Made by a program: the position numbers and the translations under genes
The notes under the pieces: model-generated
The model's input: the letters and a program-made list of their open reading frames with translations, nothing else
Databases searched by the model: none
What the model was told of the DNA's origin: nothing
NCBI RefSeq assembly: GCF_000378105.1
Contig: NZ_KB899262.1
Coordinates: 1 to 64,000, forward strand
Reading direction: 5' to 3'
DNA: 64,000 bases
Source: Rubritalea marina DSM 17716
Lineage (GTDB): Bacteria > Verrucomicrobiota > Verrucomicrobiia > Verrucomicrobiales > Akkermansiaceae
Shown here: in pieces, positions 63,218 to 64,000 of the stretch
Layout: each line of letters opens with the position of its first letter
Numbering within the stretch: the first letter of the stretch is position 1

Positions 63218-64000
63218 TTATTGCTTCGCCTTCTTCAGTCCATCGACCTTCTCTTCGAGCTCAATGGAGACGTCTATTTGATCTGAGAATTGTTTTTCGT
63301 AGGCCTCTGGACTGAGCTCAAGGCCACCACCATTCATGAGAATGGTTTGTGGATATTGCCCGCCGAGCCATTGCATGTTGCGCAGTTGCTGGCCGTGGCC
63401 ATGCTTGGCATTGCTGTGGTAGGTTTGAGGCTGCCCGTCGACCGTCACATCCAATCGATGGGTGAGCGTGAGGTGGTCGAGCGTCTGCCAGTCCGCTGGC
63501 ATGCCTTTTTGGTCAGCCTTCACTGGCTTGAGGTCATTGATGTCGACTGTGACTTGCTGCCAATCTGCAGACGGTTGAACAGGCACCACAGCATAGAATT
63601 CACCTTGCGGGTACTCGCGACCGTACTTCGAATAGTCATTGAAGCGGAACTCCATGATCACATTCTTCGCTGCGGGGTCGAGCACCTCCACCGCAAGCTT
63701 TGCCCCAATCGGGCCACGCCATTTGGGATCGCGAACCTTGCGAGTGTTCAGCCTGCGCTGGGAATAGCGGTACCAATCTGGCTTACCGTCATTGGCGAAG
63801 CTTTTCTGGATCATGCGAGTCGAGCTATCGGTGACGGCTGGATTCGCTGCCTGCACCTCTGGGATTTCAAACTTCTCAATATTCGTACTGATGATGAATG
63901 TCTTTCCAGGATCTTTACTCCAACGCGGCCCCTGCAGCTTCAAGTGCTCAGGGTGCTTGTAGTTCACATTCGCGGTGGCGAAGAACCCTAGGTTTTTCGA
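63218..64000 (-). CDS. Large alpha/beta hydrolase, C-terminal part (cut by window edge)
   Basis: An open frame enters from the right edge and ends at 63218, giving 260 residues that closely match the C-terminal part of the esterase at 42080-44110 (for example NVNYKHPEHLKL and NIEKFEIPEVQAANPAVTD). The catalytic alpha/beta hydrolase half must lie beyond position 64000. The methionine at 63967 is internal and not a start. It is the first gene seen of the operon that continues through the 1338-residue, tail-less and 2847-residue proteins. Confidence 0.88.
   Translation of the reverse strand, partial: SKNLGFFATANVNYKHPEHLKLQGPRWSKDPGKTFIISTNIEKFEIPEVQAANPAVTDSSTRMIQKSFANDGKPDWYRYSQRRLNTRKVRDPKWRGPIGAKLAVEVLDPAAKNVIMEFRFNDYSKYGREYPQGEFYAVVPVQPSADWQQVTVDINDLKPVKADQKGMPADWQTLDHLTLTHRLDVTVDGQPQTYHSNAKHGHGQQLRNMQWLGGQYPQTILMNGGGLELSPEAYEKQFSDQIDVSIELEEKVDGLKKAKQ

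Noticed and set aside
1-64000. Insertion sequences, integrases, tRNA or rRNA genes
   Set aside because: No transposase or integrase frames, cloverleaf or rRNA-like stretches were recognised on reading.

Overview
The window looks like a chromosomal stretch from a marine, polysaccharide-degrading member of the Verrucomicrobiota (Verrucomicrobiales-like). The basis is the combination of several short secreted proteins with VPEP plus transmembrane plus Arg-rich (PEP-CTERM) tails, two formylglycine-type sulfatases, a very long pseudopilin-like protein of the kind seen in Verrucomicrobium-type genomes, and giant secreted multi-domain esterases. Taxonomy is inferred from gene content only; no rRNA or tRNA gene was seen.

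Region 1 (1-2000): end of an unidentified gene, a flavodoxin/WrbA-like protein and lgt with an insertion. Region 2 (2.1-9.7 kb, minus): one 2505-residue secreted protein carrying three separate esterase domains (alpha/beta hydrolase, sialate O-acetylesterase-like SGNH, GDSL) and four discoidin-like repeats. Region 3 (9.9-18.5 kb): housekeeping and metabolism: a carboxyltransferase (OadA-like), DUF1348 protein, cyanase, small membrane protein, FNT channel, comEC with a TPR membrane protein, a pseudouridine synthase and an unknown conserved protein.

Region 4 (19.6-45.2 kb): a NarL-type response regulator and a histidine kinase whose extracellular part is built from discoidin-like domains; sulfatase plus unknown 814-residue secreted protein (4-bp overlap); pseudopilin-like protein; sulfatase plus acetyl-esterase; PEP-CTERM proteins; a second kinase/regulator pair; a tandem-SGNH esterase; a large alpha/beta hydrolase; and a third regulator whose kinase survives only as a decayed remnant.

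Region 5 (45.3-64 kb, minus): PEP-CTERM proteins, an (alpha/alpha)6-type glycosidase coupled to an internally deleted sialate O-acetylesterase, then a long operon running in from beyond the right edge: large esterase (cut by the window), 1338-residue module-esterase fusion, tail-less module protein, and a 2847-residue protein with four esterase domains, six InlB-like repeats and about four and a half beta modules.

Taken together, roughly 14 esterase domains sit in about 62 kb next to two sulfatases, with only one recognisable glycosidase. My reading (inference) is a locus that strips acetyl and sulfate groups from a heavily decorated extracellular polysaccharide, controlled by discoidin-sensor two-component systems, and assembled by repeated duplication and shuffling of a ~215-residue secreted beta module that I cannot assign to a named family.
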